From the NCBI RefSeq assembly GCF_013200955.2, contig NZ_CP053697.2, forward strand, positions 4,372,926 to 4,436,925: a stretch of 64,000 bases of DNA, written 5' to 3'. The DNA is from Pseudomonas campi. GTDB taxonomy: Bacteria > Pseudomonadota > Gammaproteobacteria > Pseudomonadales > Pseudomonadaceae. Positions 17,314-25,945 of the stretch are shown one piece after another. Positions within the stretch are counted from its first letter, which is position 1. Each line of letters begins with the position of its first letter. The notes beneath the pieces were generated by a model that saw nothing but the letters and a program-made list of their open reading frames with translations, searched no databases and was not told where the DNA came from. The translations under genes and the position numbers were made by a program.

Positions 17314-18339
17314 TTACGGGTTCTTCACCTTGTCCATCAGCGCGAGGTCACGGGTGGCGTACAACACCAGACCGTAGCTGAGCTTCTCGTAGGTGCGGAA
17401 CACCATCATCAGGCCGGCACGCTCGTCCGGAATCTTCACCGATTCACCGGTGATGCGATCCCGTACGGTTTCGCCGGTCTTGTACAGGGCCAACACGTTG
17501 CCTTCGATAAGGCCATCGATCTTGCCCTTGTTGATGGTCACCACGTCGTACTGGCCGATGCGAGCTACGCCGCGCGGTACGTCGAGGATCACGCCATTGA
17601 CGTCGATCGCCGGCTCGCTGGGCATGAAGGTCGAATTGATCGCCCGCTCCTCGGTGGGGAACAGGCGATCGCCCAGACGCACTTCCTGAGTCGAGCGGCG
17701 TAGGCTGACGGTAGCGATATCGCCTTCCTGGGCCACCACTTCACCGCTGCCGATATCGTCGGCGTTGATACCGAGGAATTCCTTGGTTTCCGGATCGGTG
17801 TAGATCTTGCCCTGACGGAAGATGCCATACACCGGCTCGGCCTGGTCGAACGCGCCGCGGGCATAGAGGCGGTCACCCGCGCCACTGACCACGCGTTCGG
17901 CATTGCCCGCCACCACATAGGGCTGCTGGGCAAAATCTTCTTCGCTATCGACGATCCGATTGCTCAGCAGGAAGCTGTTGATCGCCTCCAGCGGAATGGT
18001 CGGAATTGCCTGGGCAATCGGCGTGCTGCGCACTTGCGGTGACAGCTTGATGGTGCCGCGCGACTCGCCGCGGTTGAGCACCAGACGCGGCTGGCCGTCA
18101 ACGTAGATGAGACTCAGGCTATCGCCCGGGTAGATCAGATGCGGATTCTCGATCTGCGGGTTGGCGTGCCACAGTTCTGGCCATTTCCAGGGCTGGCTGA
18201 GGAACTTGCCAGAGATGTCCCAGAGTGTGTCGCCCTTGACCACGGTGTAGCGGTCCGGGTGACCTTCCTTGAGTTGCACTTCTGCCTGGGCTAGACCGCC
18301 GACGGCGAGAAGCAGCAGGGCGAGTAGTGATTTCCTCAT
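17314..18339 (-). CDS. LysM-domain peptidoglycan-binding protein
   Basis: Exported protein of 341 aa: signal peptide ending at LAQAE, then a LysM domain (about 28-82; RYTVVKGDTLWDIS, WPELWHANPQIENPHLIYPGD) followed by a long, mostly beta domain with no catalytic motif I can see. The LysM module should hold it on peptidoglycan in the periplasm. It corresponds to the gene upstream of dprA in P. aeruginosa. The start at 18339 opens the signal peptide; the longer frame to 18411 is rejected. Divergent from def, with a 133-bp shared control region. Confidence 0.88.
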   Translation of the reverse strand: MRKSLLALLLLAVGGLAQAEVQLKEGHPDRYTVVKGDTLWDISGKFLSQPWKWPELWHANPQIENPHLIYPGDSLSLIYVDGQPRLVLNRGESRGTIKLSPQVRSTPIAQAIPTIPLEAINSFLLSNRIVDSEEDFAQQPYVVAGNAERVVSGAGDRLYARGAFDQAEPVYGIFRQGKIYTDPETKEFLGINADDIGSGEVVAQEGDIATVSLRRSTQEVRLGDRLFPTEERAINSTFMPSEPAIDVNGVILDVPRGVARIGQYDVVTINKGKIDGLIEGNVLALYKTGETVRDRITGESVKIPDERAGLMMVFRTYEKLSYGLVLYATRDLALMDKVKNP

Positions 18340-18472
18340 GCGGTGAATCCCTTTATTATGTGGCTGGCGCCTGTAAGCCGCAGAATACGTGGCTTCAAAG
18401 CCGTTTTTCAAAGCTGTTCATCATCTTAGCAGCGGTTTTTGACTTTATTCCACAAGTGCATCACAAACATCT

Positions 18473-18979
18473 ATGGCGATTCTCAACATCCTCGAATTTC
18501 CCGACTCGCGCCTGCGCACCCTTGCCAAGCCGGTCACCGTATTCGACGAAGCACTGCACAAGCTGATCGACGACATGTTCGAGACCATGTACGCCGCGCC
18601 CGGTATCGGCCTGGCCGCGACCCAGGTCAACGTACACAAGCGTCTGGTGGTGATGGACCTGTCCGAGGACAAATCCGAACCGCGGGTGTTCATCAACCCC
18701 GAGTTCGAGTCCCTCACCGAGCAGATGGATCAGTACCAGGAAGGCTGCCTGTCGGTGCCTGGCTTCTATGAAAATGTAGACCGTCCGCAGAAAGTGCGGA
18801 TCAAGGCCCAGGATCGTGACGGCAAACCCTACGAGCTGATCGCCGAAGGCCTGCTGGCGGTGTGCATCCAGCACGAGTGCGACCACCTCAACGGCAAGCT
18901 GTTCGTCGACTACCTGTCCAGCCTTAAGCGCGACCGGATCAAGAAGAAGCTGGAAAAACAGCACCGCCAGCAAGCTTGA
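18473..18979 (+). CDS. def: Peptide deformylase
   Basis: Metal-dependent deformylase (168 aa) that removes the formyl group from nascent proteins. The three active-site motifs are exact: GIGLAATQ (44-51), EGCLSVPG with metal ligand C92, and QHECDHLNG with ligands H134 and H138 and catalytic E135. Length is that of type 1 deformylases. It precedes fmt, the enzyme of the opposite reaction on initiator tRNA, but a terminator hairpin lies between them. Confidence 0.97.
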   Translation: MAILNILEFPDSRLRTLAKPVTVFDEALHKLIDDMFETMYAAPGIGLAATQVNVHKRLVVMDLSEDKSEPRVFINPEFESLTEQMDQYQEGCLSVPGFYENVDRPQKVRIKAQDRDGKPYELIAEGLLAVCIQHECDHLNGKLFVDYLSSLKRDRIKKKLEKQHRQQA

Positions 18980-18990
18980 CCCCGTTCCCC

Positions 18991-19021
18991 AAAGGCTTGC
19001 TCCGGCAAGCCTTTTTCTTTT
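18991..19021 (+). terminator. Intrinsic terminator between def and fmt
   Basis: AAAGGCTTGC and GCAAGCCTTT form a ten-pair stem with a TCCG loop, followed by TTCTTTTCC, 11 bp after def. It would separate or attenuate fmt expression. Confidence 0.8.
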
Positions 19022-19038
19022 CCAGCAGTGAGTGATCC

Positions 19039-19971
19039 ATGCGTATCGTCTTTGCCGGCACCCCGGAATTCGCCGCCCAGCACCTGCAGGCCCTGCTCGA
19101 CGCCGGTCGCCAGATCGTCGCCGTCTACACCCAGCCGGACCGCCCGGCCGGACGCGGACAGAAGCTCGCGCCCAGCCCGGTCAAGCAACTGGCGCTGCAA
19201 CATGGGATTGCCGTGTACCAGCCGCAGACCCTGCGTGACCCGGCCGCCCAGGCCGAACTGGCCGCGCTCAAGCCGGACCTGATGGTGGTGGTGGCCTACG
19301 GCCTGATCCTGCCGCAGGTGGTACTGGACACCCCGCGCCTGGGCTGCATCAACAGCCACGCCTCCTTGCTGCCACGCTGGCGCGGCGCGGCGCCGATCCA
19401 GCGCGCGATACAGGCTGGCGATGCCAGCTCGGGGGTTACCGTGATGCAGATGGAGGCCGGTCTGGATACCGGGCCGATGCTGCTCAAGGTCAGTACCACC
19501 ATCACCGCCGCCGATACCGGCGGCAGCCTGCACGACCGCCTGGCCCAGCTCGGTTCGGCGGCAGTGGTCGAGGCGGTGAGCAAGCTGGCCGCCGGCGAAC
19601 TGCACGGCGAAGTGCAGGACGACAGCCAGGCCACCTACGCGCACAAGCTGAACAAGGACGAGGCGCGCCTCGACTGGAGCCGCCCGGCCGACGAACTGGA
19701 GCGCCTGATCCGCGCCTTCAACCCCTGGCCGATCTGCCACAGCACACTAAACGGCGAACCGCTGAAAGTGCTGGCCGCCAGCCTGGGCGAGGGCGCCGGC
19801 CAGCCCGGAGAGATCCTAGCGGCGAGCAAGGACGGCCTGACCGTGGCTTGCGGCACCGGCGCCCTGCGCCTGACCCGCCTGCAGCTGCCCGGTGGCAAGC
19901 CGCTGAGTTTCGCCGACCTTTACAACAGCCGCCGCGAGCAGTTCGCCGTCGGCCTGGTGCTCGGACAATGA
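19039..19971 (+). CDS. fmt: Methionyl-tRNA formyltransferase
   Basis: Transfers a formyl group from 10-formyltetrahydrofolate to initiator Met-tRNA (310 aa). The N-terminal domain carries INSHASLLPRWRGAAPIQ, with the catalytic Asn-His pair, and the later GLDTGPML with the catalytic Asp; the C-terminal OB-like domain (about 205-310) binds tRNA. The stop overlaps the rsmB start as ATGA, so the two are coupled. Separated from def by a terminator. Confidence 0.97.
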   Translation: MRIVFAGTPEFAAQHLQALLDAGRQIVAVYTQPDRPAGRGQKLAPSPVKQLALQHGIAVYQPQTLRDPAAQAELAALKPDLMVVVAYGLILPQVVLDTPRLGCINSHASLLPRWRGAAPIQRAIQAGDASSGVTVMQMEAGLDTGPMLLKVSTTITAADTGGSLHDRLAQLGSAAVVEAVSKLAAGELHGEVQDDSQATYAHKLNKDEARLDWSRPADELERLIRAFNPWPICHSTLNGEPLKVLAASLGEGAGQPGEILAASKDGLTVACGTGALRLTRLQLPGGKPLSFADLYNSRREQFAVGLVLGQ

Positions 19972-21293
19972 ACCCACGCCTGGCCGCCGCCCGTGCCCTG
20001 GCCGCCGTGCTAAATGGCAAGGCCTCGCTGGGCAGCAGCCTGCCGCCGCTGCTGGACAAGGTCGAGGCGCGCGACCGCGGCCTAGCCCAAGACCTGGCCT
20101 TCGGCGCCGCGCGCTGGCAACCGCGCCTGGCCCTGCTCGCCGAGAAACTCCTGCAGAAACCGTTCAAGGCTGCCGACCGCGATGTCGAGGCCCTGCTGCT
20201 GATCGGCCTGTACCAGCTGTTCTACACCCGCATCCCGCCCCACGCGGCGATCGGCGAGACGGTGGCCTGCGTCGACAAGCTGAAGAAGTCCTCGCTCAAG
20301 GGCCTGCTCAACGCCGTGCTGCGCAATGCCCAGCGCGACGGCGAGGCACTCTGCGCCAGCCTGGACAAGGACCCGGTGCTGCACACCGCGCACCCGCGCT
20401 GGCTGCAGAAGCGCCTGAAGGCCGACTGGCCCGAACACTGGCAGGCCATCTGCGCCGCCAACAACGAGCATCCGCCACTGCTGCTGCGGGTCAACCGCCG
20501 CCACGGTAGCCGCGACGCCTACCTGGCCGAACTGCGCGCGGCCGGCATCGAGGCCGCGCCCTGCAGCTTCAGCCAAGACGGCATCCGCCTGCTCGCACCC
20601 TGCGATGTAAAAACCCTGCCCGGCTTCCTGGACGGCCGCCTCAGCGTGCAGGACGAAGCCGCCCAACTGGCTGCCGAACTGCTGGATCTGGCCCCCGGCC
20701 AACGGGTGCTGGATGCCTGCGCCGCACCGGGCGGCAAGACCTGCCACCTGCTCGAAGTCGAGCCGGGCCTGGGCGAAGTGGTTGCCATCGACCTGGAGTC
20801 CAGCCGCCTGCTGCGGGTGCGTGAAAACCTCGACCGCCTCGGCCTGCAGGCCACCCTGATCGCCGCCGACGGCCGCGATACCGCCAGCTGGTGGGACGGC
20901 CAGCCGTTCCAGCGCATCCTGCTGGACGCGCCCTGCTCGGCCACCGGGGTCATTCGCCGCCATCCGGATATCAAACTGACCCGCCAGGCCGACGACATTG
21001 CCGCCCTGGCGCAGTTGCAGGGCGAACTGCTAGACGCCCTGTGGCCGACCCTGGACGTCGGCGGCGTGCTGCTCTACGCCACCTGCTCGGTGCTGCCGCA
21101 GGAAAACAGCGACAACATCGCCGCCTTCCTCGCCCGCACTTCTGGGGCGCGCGAGCTGGATATCGCCGGCGCGCCTGGACAACCGACCGCCGGCCTGAAA
21201 ACCACCCATGGCCGCCAGTTGCTACCGCAAGTCGACGGCCACGATGGCTTCTACTATGCCAAGCTGATCAAGATCGCCGCGTCACGCGGCTAA
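19968..21293 (+). CDS. rsmB: 16S rRNA (cytosine-967-C5)-methyltransferase
   Basis: RsmB (441 aa) methylates C967 of 16S rRNA. It has an N-terminal NusB-like RNA-binding domain (about 1-140) and a C-terminal Rossmann methyltransferase, with SAM motif CAAPGGKTCHLLE and the two cysteines typical of m5C enzymes in DAPCSATGV and in LYATCSVLPQEN. The start at 19968 overlaps the fmt stop; the longer frame from 19848 lies inside fmt and is rejected. Confidence 0.96.
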   Translation: MNPRLAAARALAAVLNGKASLGSSLPPLLDKVEARDRGLAQDLAFGAARWQPRLALLAEKLLQKPFKAADRDVEALLLIGLYQLFYTRIPPHAAIGETVACVDKLKKSSLKGLLNAVLRNAQRDGEALCASLDKDPVLHTAHPRWLQKRLKADWPEHWQAICAANNEHPPLLLRVNRRHGSRDAYLAELRAAGIEAAPCSFSQDGIRLLAPCDVKTLPGFLDGRLSVQDEAAQLAAELLDLAPGQRVLDACAAPGGKTCHLLEVEPGLGEVVAIDLESSRLLRVRENLDRLGLQATLIAADGRDTASWWDGQPFQRILLDAPCSATGVIRRHPDIKLTRQADDIAALAQLQGELLDALWPTLDVGGVLLYATCSVLPQENSDNIAAFLARTSGARELDIAGAPGQPTAGLKTTHGRQLLPQVDGHDGFYYAKLIKIAASRG

Positions 21294-21305
21294 TGGAGTG
21301 ATCGC

Positions 21306-22679
21306 GTGAAAATCATCATTCTCGGTGCCGGCCAGGTCGGCGGCACATTGGCGGAACACCTGGCCGGCGAGGCCAACGACATCACCGTGGTCGACACCGA
21401 TGCCGACCGCCTGCGCGACCTCGGCGACCGCCTGGATATCCGCACCGTGGTCGGCCGTGGCTCCTTCCCCACCGTGCTGCGCCAGGCCGGGGCCGACGAC
21501 GCCGACATGCTGGTGGCGGTGACCAACAGCGACGAAGTCAACATGATCGCCTGCCAGGTCGCCTACACCCTGTTCCACACCCCGACCAAGATCGCCCGCG
21601 TGCGCGAAGCCGCCTACCTGACTCGCGCCGGTCTGTTCGACAACGAGGCGATCCCGGTCGACGTGCTGATCAGCCCCGAGCAGGTGGTGACCAACTACAT
21701 CAAGCGCCTGATCGAATACCCCGGCGCCCTGCAGGTCATCGACTTCGCCGAGGGCAAGGCCCAGCTGGTGGCGGTCAAGGCCTACTACGGTGGTCCGCTG
21801 GTCGGCCAGCAGCTCAAGCAGCTGCGCCAGCACATGCCCAACGTCGACACCCGGGTGGCGGCGATCTTCCGCCGCAACCGGCCGATCATGCCGCAGGGCG
21901 ACACGGTGATCGAAGCCGACGACGAGGTGTTCTTCATCGCCGCCAAGGCACATATCCGCGCGGTAATGAGCGAGATGCGCCGTCTCGAAGACAGCTACAA
22001 GAAGGTGGTGATCGCCGGCGGCGGACACATCGGCGAGCGCCTGGCCGAGGCCATCGAGAGCCGCTACCAGGTGAAAATCATCGAGATGAACCCGGCGCGC
22101 TGCCGCTACCTCTCGGAGAACCTGGAGAGCACCATCGTCCTCCAGGGCAGCGCCTCCGACCGCGACCTGCTGGTGGAAGAGAACATCAACGATGCCGACA
22201 TCTTCCTGGCCCTGACCAACGACGACGAGGCCAACATTATGTCGTCGCTGCTGGCCAAGCGCCTCGGCGCGCGCAAGGTGATGACCATCATCAACAACCC
22301 GGCCTATGTCGACCTGGTCCAGGGCGGCGATATCGACATTGCCATCAGCCCGCAGCTGGCCACCATCGGCACCCTGCTGACCCACGTGCGCCGTGGCGAC
22401 ATCCAGAGTGTGCACTCGCTGCGCCGCGGTGCGGCGGAAGCCATCGAGGCCATCGCCCACGGCGACGCTAAATCGAGCAAGGTAGTCGGGCGGATGATCG
22501 AGGAAATTGCCCTGCCGCCAGGCACCACCATCGGCGCGATCATCCGCGACGAGGAAGTGCTGATCGCCCACGACGACACCCTGATCGAATCGGGTGACCA
22601 TGTGATCCTGTTCCTGGTCGACAAGAAGTACATCCGCGACGTCGAGCGTCTGTTCCAGGTCGGTCTGACCTTCTTCTGA
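21306..22679 (+). CDS. trkA: Trk system potassium uptake regulatory protein
   Basis: Peripheral NAD(H)-binding subunit of the Trk potassium channel (457 aa). It holds two tandem RCK modules, each opening with a Rossmann motif: ILGAGQVGGTLAEHLAG at residue 4 and IAGGGHIGERLAEAIES near residue 237. Each is followed by a TrkA-C domain. The GTG start at 21306 has GGAG eight bases upstream. It follows rsmB by 12 bp and is probably in the fmt-rsmB-trkA transcript. The TrkH membrane subunit is not in this window. Confidence 0.96.
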   Translation: MKIIILGAGQVGGTLAEHLAGEANDITVVDTDADRLRDLGDRLDIRTVVGRGSFPTVLRQAGADDADMLVAVTNSDEVNMIACQVAYTLFHTPTKIARVREAAYLTRAGLFDNEAIPVDVLISPEQVVTNYIKRLIEYPGALQVIDFAEGKAQLVAVKAYYGGPLVGQQLKQLRQHMPNVDTRVAAIFRRNRPIMPQGDTVIEADDEVFFIAAKAHIRAVMSEMRRLEDSYKKVVIAGGGHIGERLAEAIESRYQVKIIEMNPARCRYLSENLESTIVLQGSASDRDLLVEENINDADIFLALTNDDEANIMSSLLAKRLGARKVMTIINNPAYVDLVQGGDIDIAISPQLATIGTLLTHVRRGDIQSVHSLRRGAAEAIEAIAHGDAKSSKVVGRMIEEIALPPGTTIGAIIRDEEVLIAHDDTLIESGDHVILFLVDKKYIRDVERLFQVGLTFF

Positions 22680-22689
22680 GGCCGCGTCC

Positions 22690-23028
22690 ATGACCACACC
22701 GGATAGCCTGGAAAAGCTGCTGGCCAAGGGCGTCGACAACGCCCTGCTGCGCTTCGGCCTGGGCAAGGGCTACCTGGATGCCGGGGCGCCGGCGCGGGCT
22801 GCCGAGCACCTGCAAAAGTGCCTGGGTTTCGACCCCAACTATTCGGCGGCGTGGAAGCTGCTCGGGCAGGCCTGCCAGCGCCAGGGCCTCGGCGAAGAAG
22901 CCCGCCAGGCCTGGCACAACGGCCTGGAAGTGGCACGCAAGCGCGGCGACAAGCAGACGGAAAAGGAAATGCTGGTGTTTCTGCGGCGCCTGGAGAAGGC
23001 GGCCGGTCAGGACGGTGGAGCCCCGTAG
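22690..23028 (+). CDS. Tetratricopeptide-repeat protein
   Basis: Small protein of 112 aa made mostly of about two to three TPR helices (for example LRFGLGKGYLDAGAPARAAEHLQKCLGFDP and the next AAWKLLGQACQRQGLGEEARQAW). No signal peptide; likely a cytoplasmic protein-protein adaptor. It lies 10 bp after trkA, so it should be co-transcribed. The stop codon TAG is the TAG of the downstream GTAGGGTGC palindrome. Partner unknown. Confidence 0.8.
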   Translation: MTTPDSLEKLLAKGVDNALLRFGLGKGYLDAGAPARAAEHLQKCLGFDPNYSAAWKLLGQACQRQGLGEEARQAWHNGLEVARKRGDKQTEKEMLVFLRRLEKAAGQDGGAP

Positions 23029-23085
23029 GGTGCCGCGCGCACCATTGGCATCTGTGGGTTTCCCGGTGCGCACGGCGCACCCTAC
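23025..23085. repeat. GTAGGGTGCCGCGCGCACC inverted repeat
   Basis: GTAGGGTGCCGCGCGCACC faces GGTGCGCACGGCGCACCCTAC over a 23-base loop. It fills the gap between the convergent TPR and PilZ genes and supplies the TPR stop codon. Looks like an extragenic palindrome; seen once in this window. Confidence 0.75.
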
Positions 23086-23094
23086 ACGCAGCCC

Positions 23095-23361
23095 TTAGTC
23101 GCGCTGGAAGATCAGCGCTACCCCACTGGGCTCGAAGCGCACCACTTCCATCTGCACCACCGGCGCCTCCATGGGCAGGCCTTGCACCTGGCCGCTGACC
23201 AGTTCGCCGATCTGCAGCAGGCGCTGGGCATCGTCGATCACCACGAACACGCCACTCTCGGAAATGTCGCGGGTGGTCACCAGCATCTGGCCGTGCACCG
23301 GATGGTCGATGCGCAGCTGGACCTTGAGCGGGGTGCGATTGTGCTCGCGCTTGTTGTCCAT
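23095..23361 (-). CDS. PilZ-domain protein
   Basis: Single-domain PilZ protein (88 aa). The cyclic-di-GMP signature is present: RxxxR in KREHNRTPL at the N-terminus and the second motif in RDISESGVFV (D-x-S-x-x-G). It should bind c-di-GMP and signal to a partner, as stand-alone PilZ proteins do. It is convergent with trkA-TPR and lies 60 bp upstream of the acyltransferase on the same strand, as at the matching place in P. aeruginosa (PA0012 next to PA0011). Confidence 0.88.
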   Translation of the reverse strand: MDNKREHNRTPLKVQLRIDHPVHGQMLVTTRDISESGVFVVIDDAQRLLQIGELVSGQVQGLPMEAPVVQMEVVRFEPSGVALIFQRD

Positions 23362-23421
23362 GCCTGTCCTGTCGTGAGCCAGTGGTAAGTGTTCAGACGT
23401 TAATAGCTATCGGCCGCGGCA

Positions 23422-24309
23422 TCAATACCACTTCTTCTCGCCAGGCGGGCGCTTCTTGAAACGCTTCATGCTCCACATGTACTGGCTGGGGTAGGCCCGC
23501 ACATAGCGTTCGATCACTTCGCTCATGGCCGCCACGCCTTGTTCCACGTTGTCGCTGTACATGCCTTCGGGCGCCGCTTCGAGTATCACCTTGTAGCCGG
23601 AGCCATCGCCCAGGCGCACGGCATGCAGGAATACCCCCACTGCCTTGCCCCCGGCCAGCATATTGGGCACGAACTTGCTGGTCAGTGCCTGGGTGGCGCA
23701 GAAAGGCACGAACACGCCACTCGACAGGCTCGGCTCCGGGTCGGCCGGAATGCCTACGGCGCCGCCGCGACGCACTTCCTTGATCACGCTGAGAATGCCT
23801 TCCTTGGTCGAGGCCGCGACCTTGTTGCCCATCTGCACGCGCTGCTTTTGCAGCAGTTCATCGACCGCCTTGAGCTTGGGCGGGCGGTAGAAAATGATCG
23901 GTTTGCACTGGGCGCAGTAGAAGTGGTTGAGCACCTCCCAGTTGCCCAGATGGCTGGTGATGCCGACCACGCCCTTGCCGGAAGCCAGCGCCGCTTGCAG
24001 CACCTCCAGGCCTTCGACTTCGCGCACCAGATCGATGGACCTCTGTGCCGGCCAGATCCACGCGCAGGCGCTTTCAGTGAAGGTGCGCCCGATATCCATC
24101 AGCGCCCGGCCGAGCAGTTGCTCCAGCTCGGCCGGTGACAGCTCGGGAAAGCACTTGGCCAGGTTGATTCGCGCCACCTCGCGGGAGCTATTGGGCAATT
24201 TCCACATCAACCAACCGATTGCAGCGCCCACCGCCTGCACGGCGCGCCAGGGCAGCAGGGCGAACAAGCGCAGAAAGCCGACGACCAGGGCGCCTTTGAA
24301 CTTCTCCAC
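23422..24309 (-). CDS. Lipid A / lysophospholipid acyltransferase, HtrB-like
   Basis: LpxL/HtrB-family inner-membrane acyltransferase (295 aa). The membrane anchor lies at 7-30 and the catalytic HX4E box is H120 to E125 (SHLGNWE). The GTG start at 24309 has AGGAG at ideal spacing and gives MEKFKGALVVGFLRL, as in the P. aeruginosa orthologue PA0011, which is reported to add a laurate to lipid A; the open frame upstream to 24474 is not coding. By orthology it should add a secondary acyl chain to lipid A. Confidence 0.88.
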   Translation of the reverse strand: MEKFKGALVVGFLRLFALLPWRAVQAVGAAIGWLMWKLPNSSREVARINLAKCFPELSPAELEQLLGRALMDIGRTFTESACAWIWPAQRSIDLVREVEGLEVLQAALASGKGVVGITSHLGNWEVLNHFYCAQCKPIIFYRPPKLKAVDELLQKQRVQMGNKVAASTKEGILSVIKEVRRGGAVGIPADPEPSLSSGVFVPFCATQALTSKFVPNMLAGGKAVGVFLHAVRLGDGSGYKVILEAAPEGMYSDNVEQGVAAMSEVIERYVRAYPSQYMWSMKRFKKRPPGEKKWY

Positions 24310-24364
24310 GAGCAACTCCTGAGGGGAAAGAGGGCGGGCATTGTAACGACTGTGCGCGTGCGCT

Positions 24365-24916
24365 TCAGCTGCGCAGTGTGTGGTAGCGATCGCAGTCGGT
24401 GGTGTGGTCCATGACCATGCCGGCCGCCTGCATGTAGGCATAGCAGATGGTCGGGCCGACGAAGGTGAAGCCAAGCTTCTTCAGCGCCTTGCTCATCGCC
24501 TCGGCCTGCGCCGTGACCGCGGGTACCTCGCCGCGCCCGCTGAAATGGTTGATCTTCGGCACCCCACCGACAAACGACCAGAGCAACTCCACCGGGTCCT
24601 CCAGCTTGAGCCAGGCCTGGGCATTCTGCCGCGCGGCCTTGAGCTTGAGGCGGTTACGGATGATGCCGGGGTCCTGCATCAAGTGCTCGATTTCCTCGTC
24701 GCTCATCTGCGCCAGGCGCTGCACCTCGAAACCCCACAGCACTTCACGGTAGCGCGCACGCTTCTTCAGCACGGTGATCCACGACAGGCCGGCCTGGAAA
24801 CCTTCCAGTAACAGCAGCTCGAACAGACGCTGGGGATCGCGCAGCGGCACCCCCCATTCCTGGTCGTGATAGGCGATGTACAGCGGGTCGTCGTTGCACC
24901 AGAAGCAGCGTGGCAT
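24365..24916 (-). CDS. tag: DNA-3-methyladenine glycosylase I
   Basis: Tag (183 aa) excises 3-methyladenine from alkylated DNA. The structural zinc ligands are visible: C4 and H17 near the N-terminus, and the His and Cys of MDHTTDCDRY near the C-terminus. The active-site Glu lies in LFELLLLEGFQAGLSW. The start at 24916 gives MPRCFWCNDD, the family N-terminus; the open frame continues to 25756 antisense to glyQ and is rejected. It is divergent from glyQ, with 81 bp between starts. Confidence 0.95.
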   Translation of the reverse strand: MPRCFWCNDDPLYIAYHDQEWGVPLRDPQRLFELLLLEGFQAGLSWITVLKKRARYREVLWGFEVQRLAQMSDEEIEHLMQDPGIIRNRLKLKAARQNAQAWLKLEDPVELLWSFVGGVPKINHFSGRGEVPAVTAQAEAMSKALKKLGFTFVGPTICYAYMQAAGMVMDHTTDCDRYHTLRS

Positions 24917-24952
24917 GGGGCCTTCCTTGCGCTTTCCGCAGAATTGATCGGG

Positions 24953-24958
24953 TATACT
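24953..24958 (+). promoter_or_regulatory. Likely -10 box of glyQS
   Basis: TATACT 40 bp before the glyQ GTG, in the short divergent gap with tag. No -35 with canonical spacing is obvious. Confidence 0.5.
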
Positions 24959-24997
24959 GCCCGGCTTTATGCCCAAGCCTCGATACCGGTGAAATTC

Positions 24998-25945
24998 GTG
25001 AGCCAGACTACGCCCGACGTGAGCACCTTCCAAGGTCTGATCCTTGCCCTGCAGAGTTACTGGGCCGAGCAGGGTTGTGTGATCCTGCAGCCCTACGACA
25101 TGGAAATGGGTGCCGGCACCTTCCACACCGCCACCTTCCTGCGCGCCATCGGCCCGGAGACCTGGAACGCCGCCTACGTGCAGCCGTCCCGGCGTCCCGC
25201 CGACGGTCGCTACGGCGAGAACCCCAACCGCCTGCAGCACTACTACCAGTTCCAGGTGGTGCTCAAGCCGAACCCGGCGAACATCCAGGACCTGTACCTG
25301 GAATCGCTGCGCCGCATCGGCGTCGACACCCTGGTCCACGACATCCGCTTCGTCGAGGACAACTGGGAGTCGCCGACCCTCGGCGCCTGGGGCCTGGGCT
25401 GGGAAGTCTGGCTGAACGGCATGGAAGTCACCCAGTTCACCTACTTCCAGCAGGTCGGCGGCGTCGAGTGCTACCCGGTCACCGGCGAGATCACCTACGG
25501 TCTGGAACGCCTGGCCATGTACCTGCAGGGCGTCGACTCGGTGTATGACCTGGTCTACTCCGACGGCCCGTTCGGCAAGGTCACCTACGGCGACGTGTTC
25601 CACCAGAACGAAGTGGAGCAGTCCACCTTCAACTTCGAACACGCCAACGTCGACAAGCTGTTCGAGCTGTTCGACTTCTACGAATCCGAAGCCAACCGCC
25701 TGATGGGCCTGCAGCTGCCGCTGCCGGCCTACGAAATGGTGATTAAGGCCTCGCACAGCTTCAACCTGCTGGATGCCCGCCGCGCCATCTCGGTGACCGC
25801 GCGCCAGCAGTACATCCTGCGCGTGCGCAGCCTGGCGCGCAGCATCGCCCAGAGCTACCTATTGGCCCGCGCCAAGCTCGGCTTCCCGATGGCCACCCCC
25901 GAACTGCGTGACGAAGTACTGGCTAAGCTGGAGGCAGCAGAATGA
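24998..25945 (+). CDS. glyQ: Glycyl-tRNA synthetase alpha subunit
   Basis: Alpha subunit (315 aa) of the heterotetrameric bacterial glycyl-tRNA synthetase; it carries the class II catalytic core. Recognisable are TFQxLILALQxYWAEQGCVILQPYDMEMGAGTFH-type sequence at the N-terminus and the RYGENPNRLQHYYQFQVV motif 2 region. GTG at 24998, with GGTGA upstream, gives MSQTTPDV and the usual length of 315; the frame is open to 24866 only by chance. Overlaps glyS by four bases. Confidence 0.97.
   Translation: MSQTTPDVSTFQGLILALQSYWAEQGCVILQPYDMEMGAGTFHTATFLRAIGPETWNAAYVQPSRRPADGRYGENPNRLQHYYQFQVVLKPNPANIQDLYLESLRRIGVDTLVHDIRFVEDNWESPTLGAWGLGWEVWLNGMEVTQFTYFQQVGGVECYPVTGEITYGLERLAMYLQGVDSVYDLVYSDGPFGKVTYGDVFHQNEVEQSTFNFEHANVDKLFELFDFYESEANRLMGLQLPLPAYEMVIKASHSFNLLDARRAISVTARQQYILRVRSLARSIAQSYLLARAKLGFPMATPELRDEVLAKLEAAE

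Noticed and set aside
24917..25756. Extension of tag into the glyQ region
   Set aside because: Tag homology begins exactly at 24916; the rest is antisense to glyQ.
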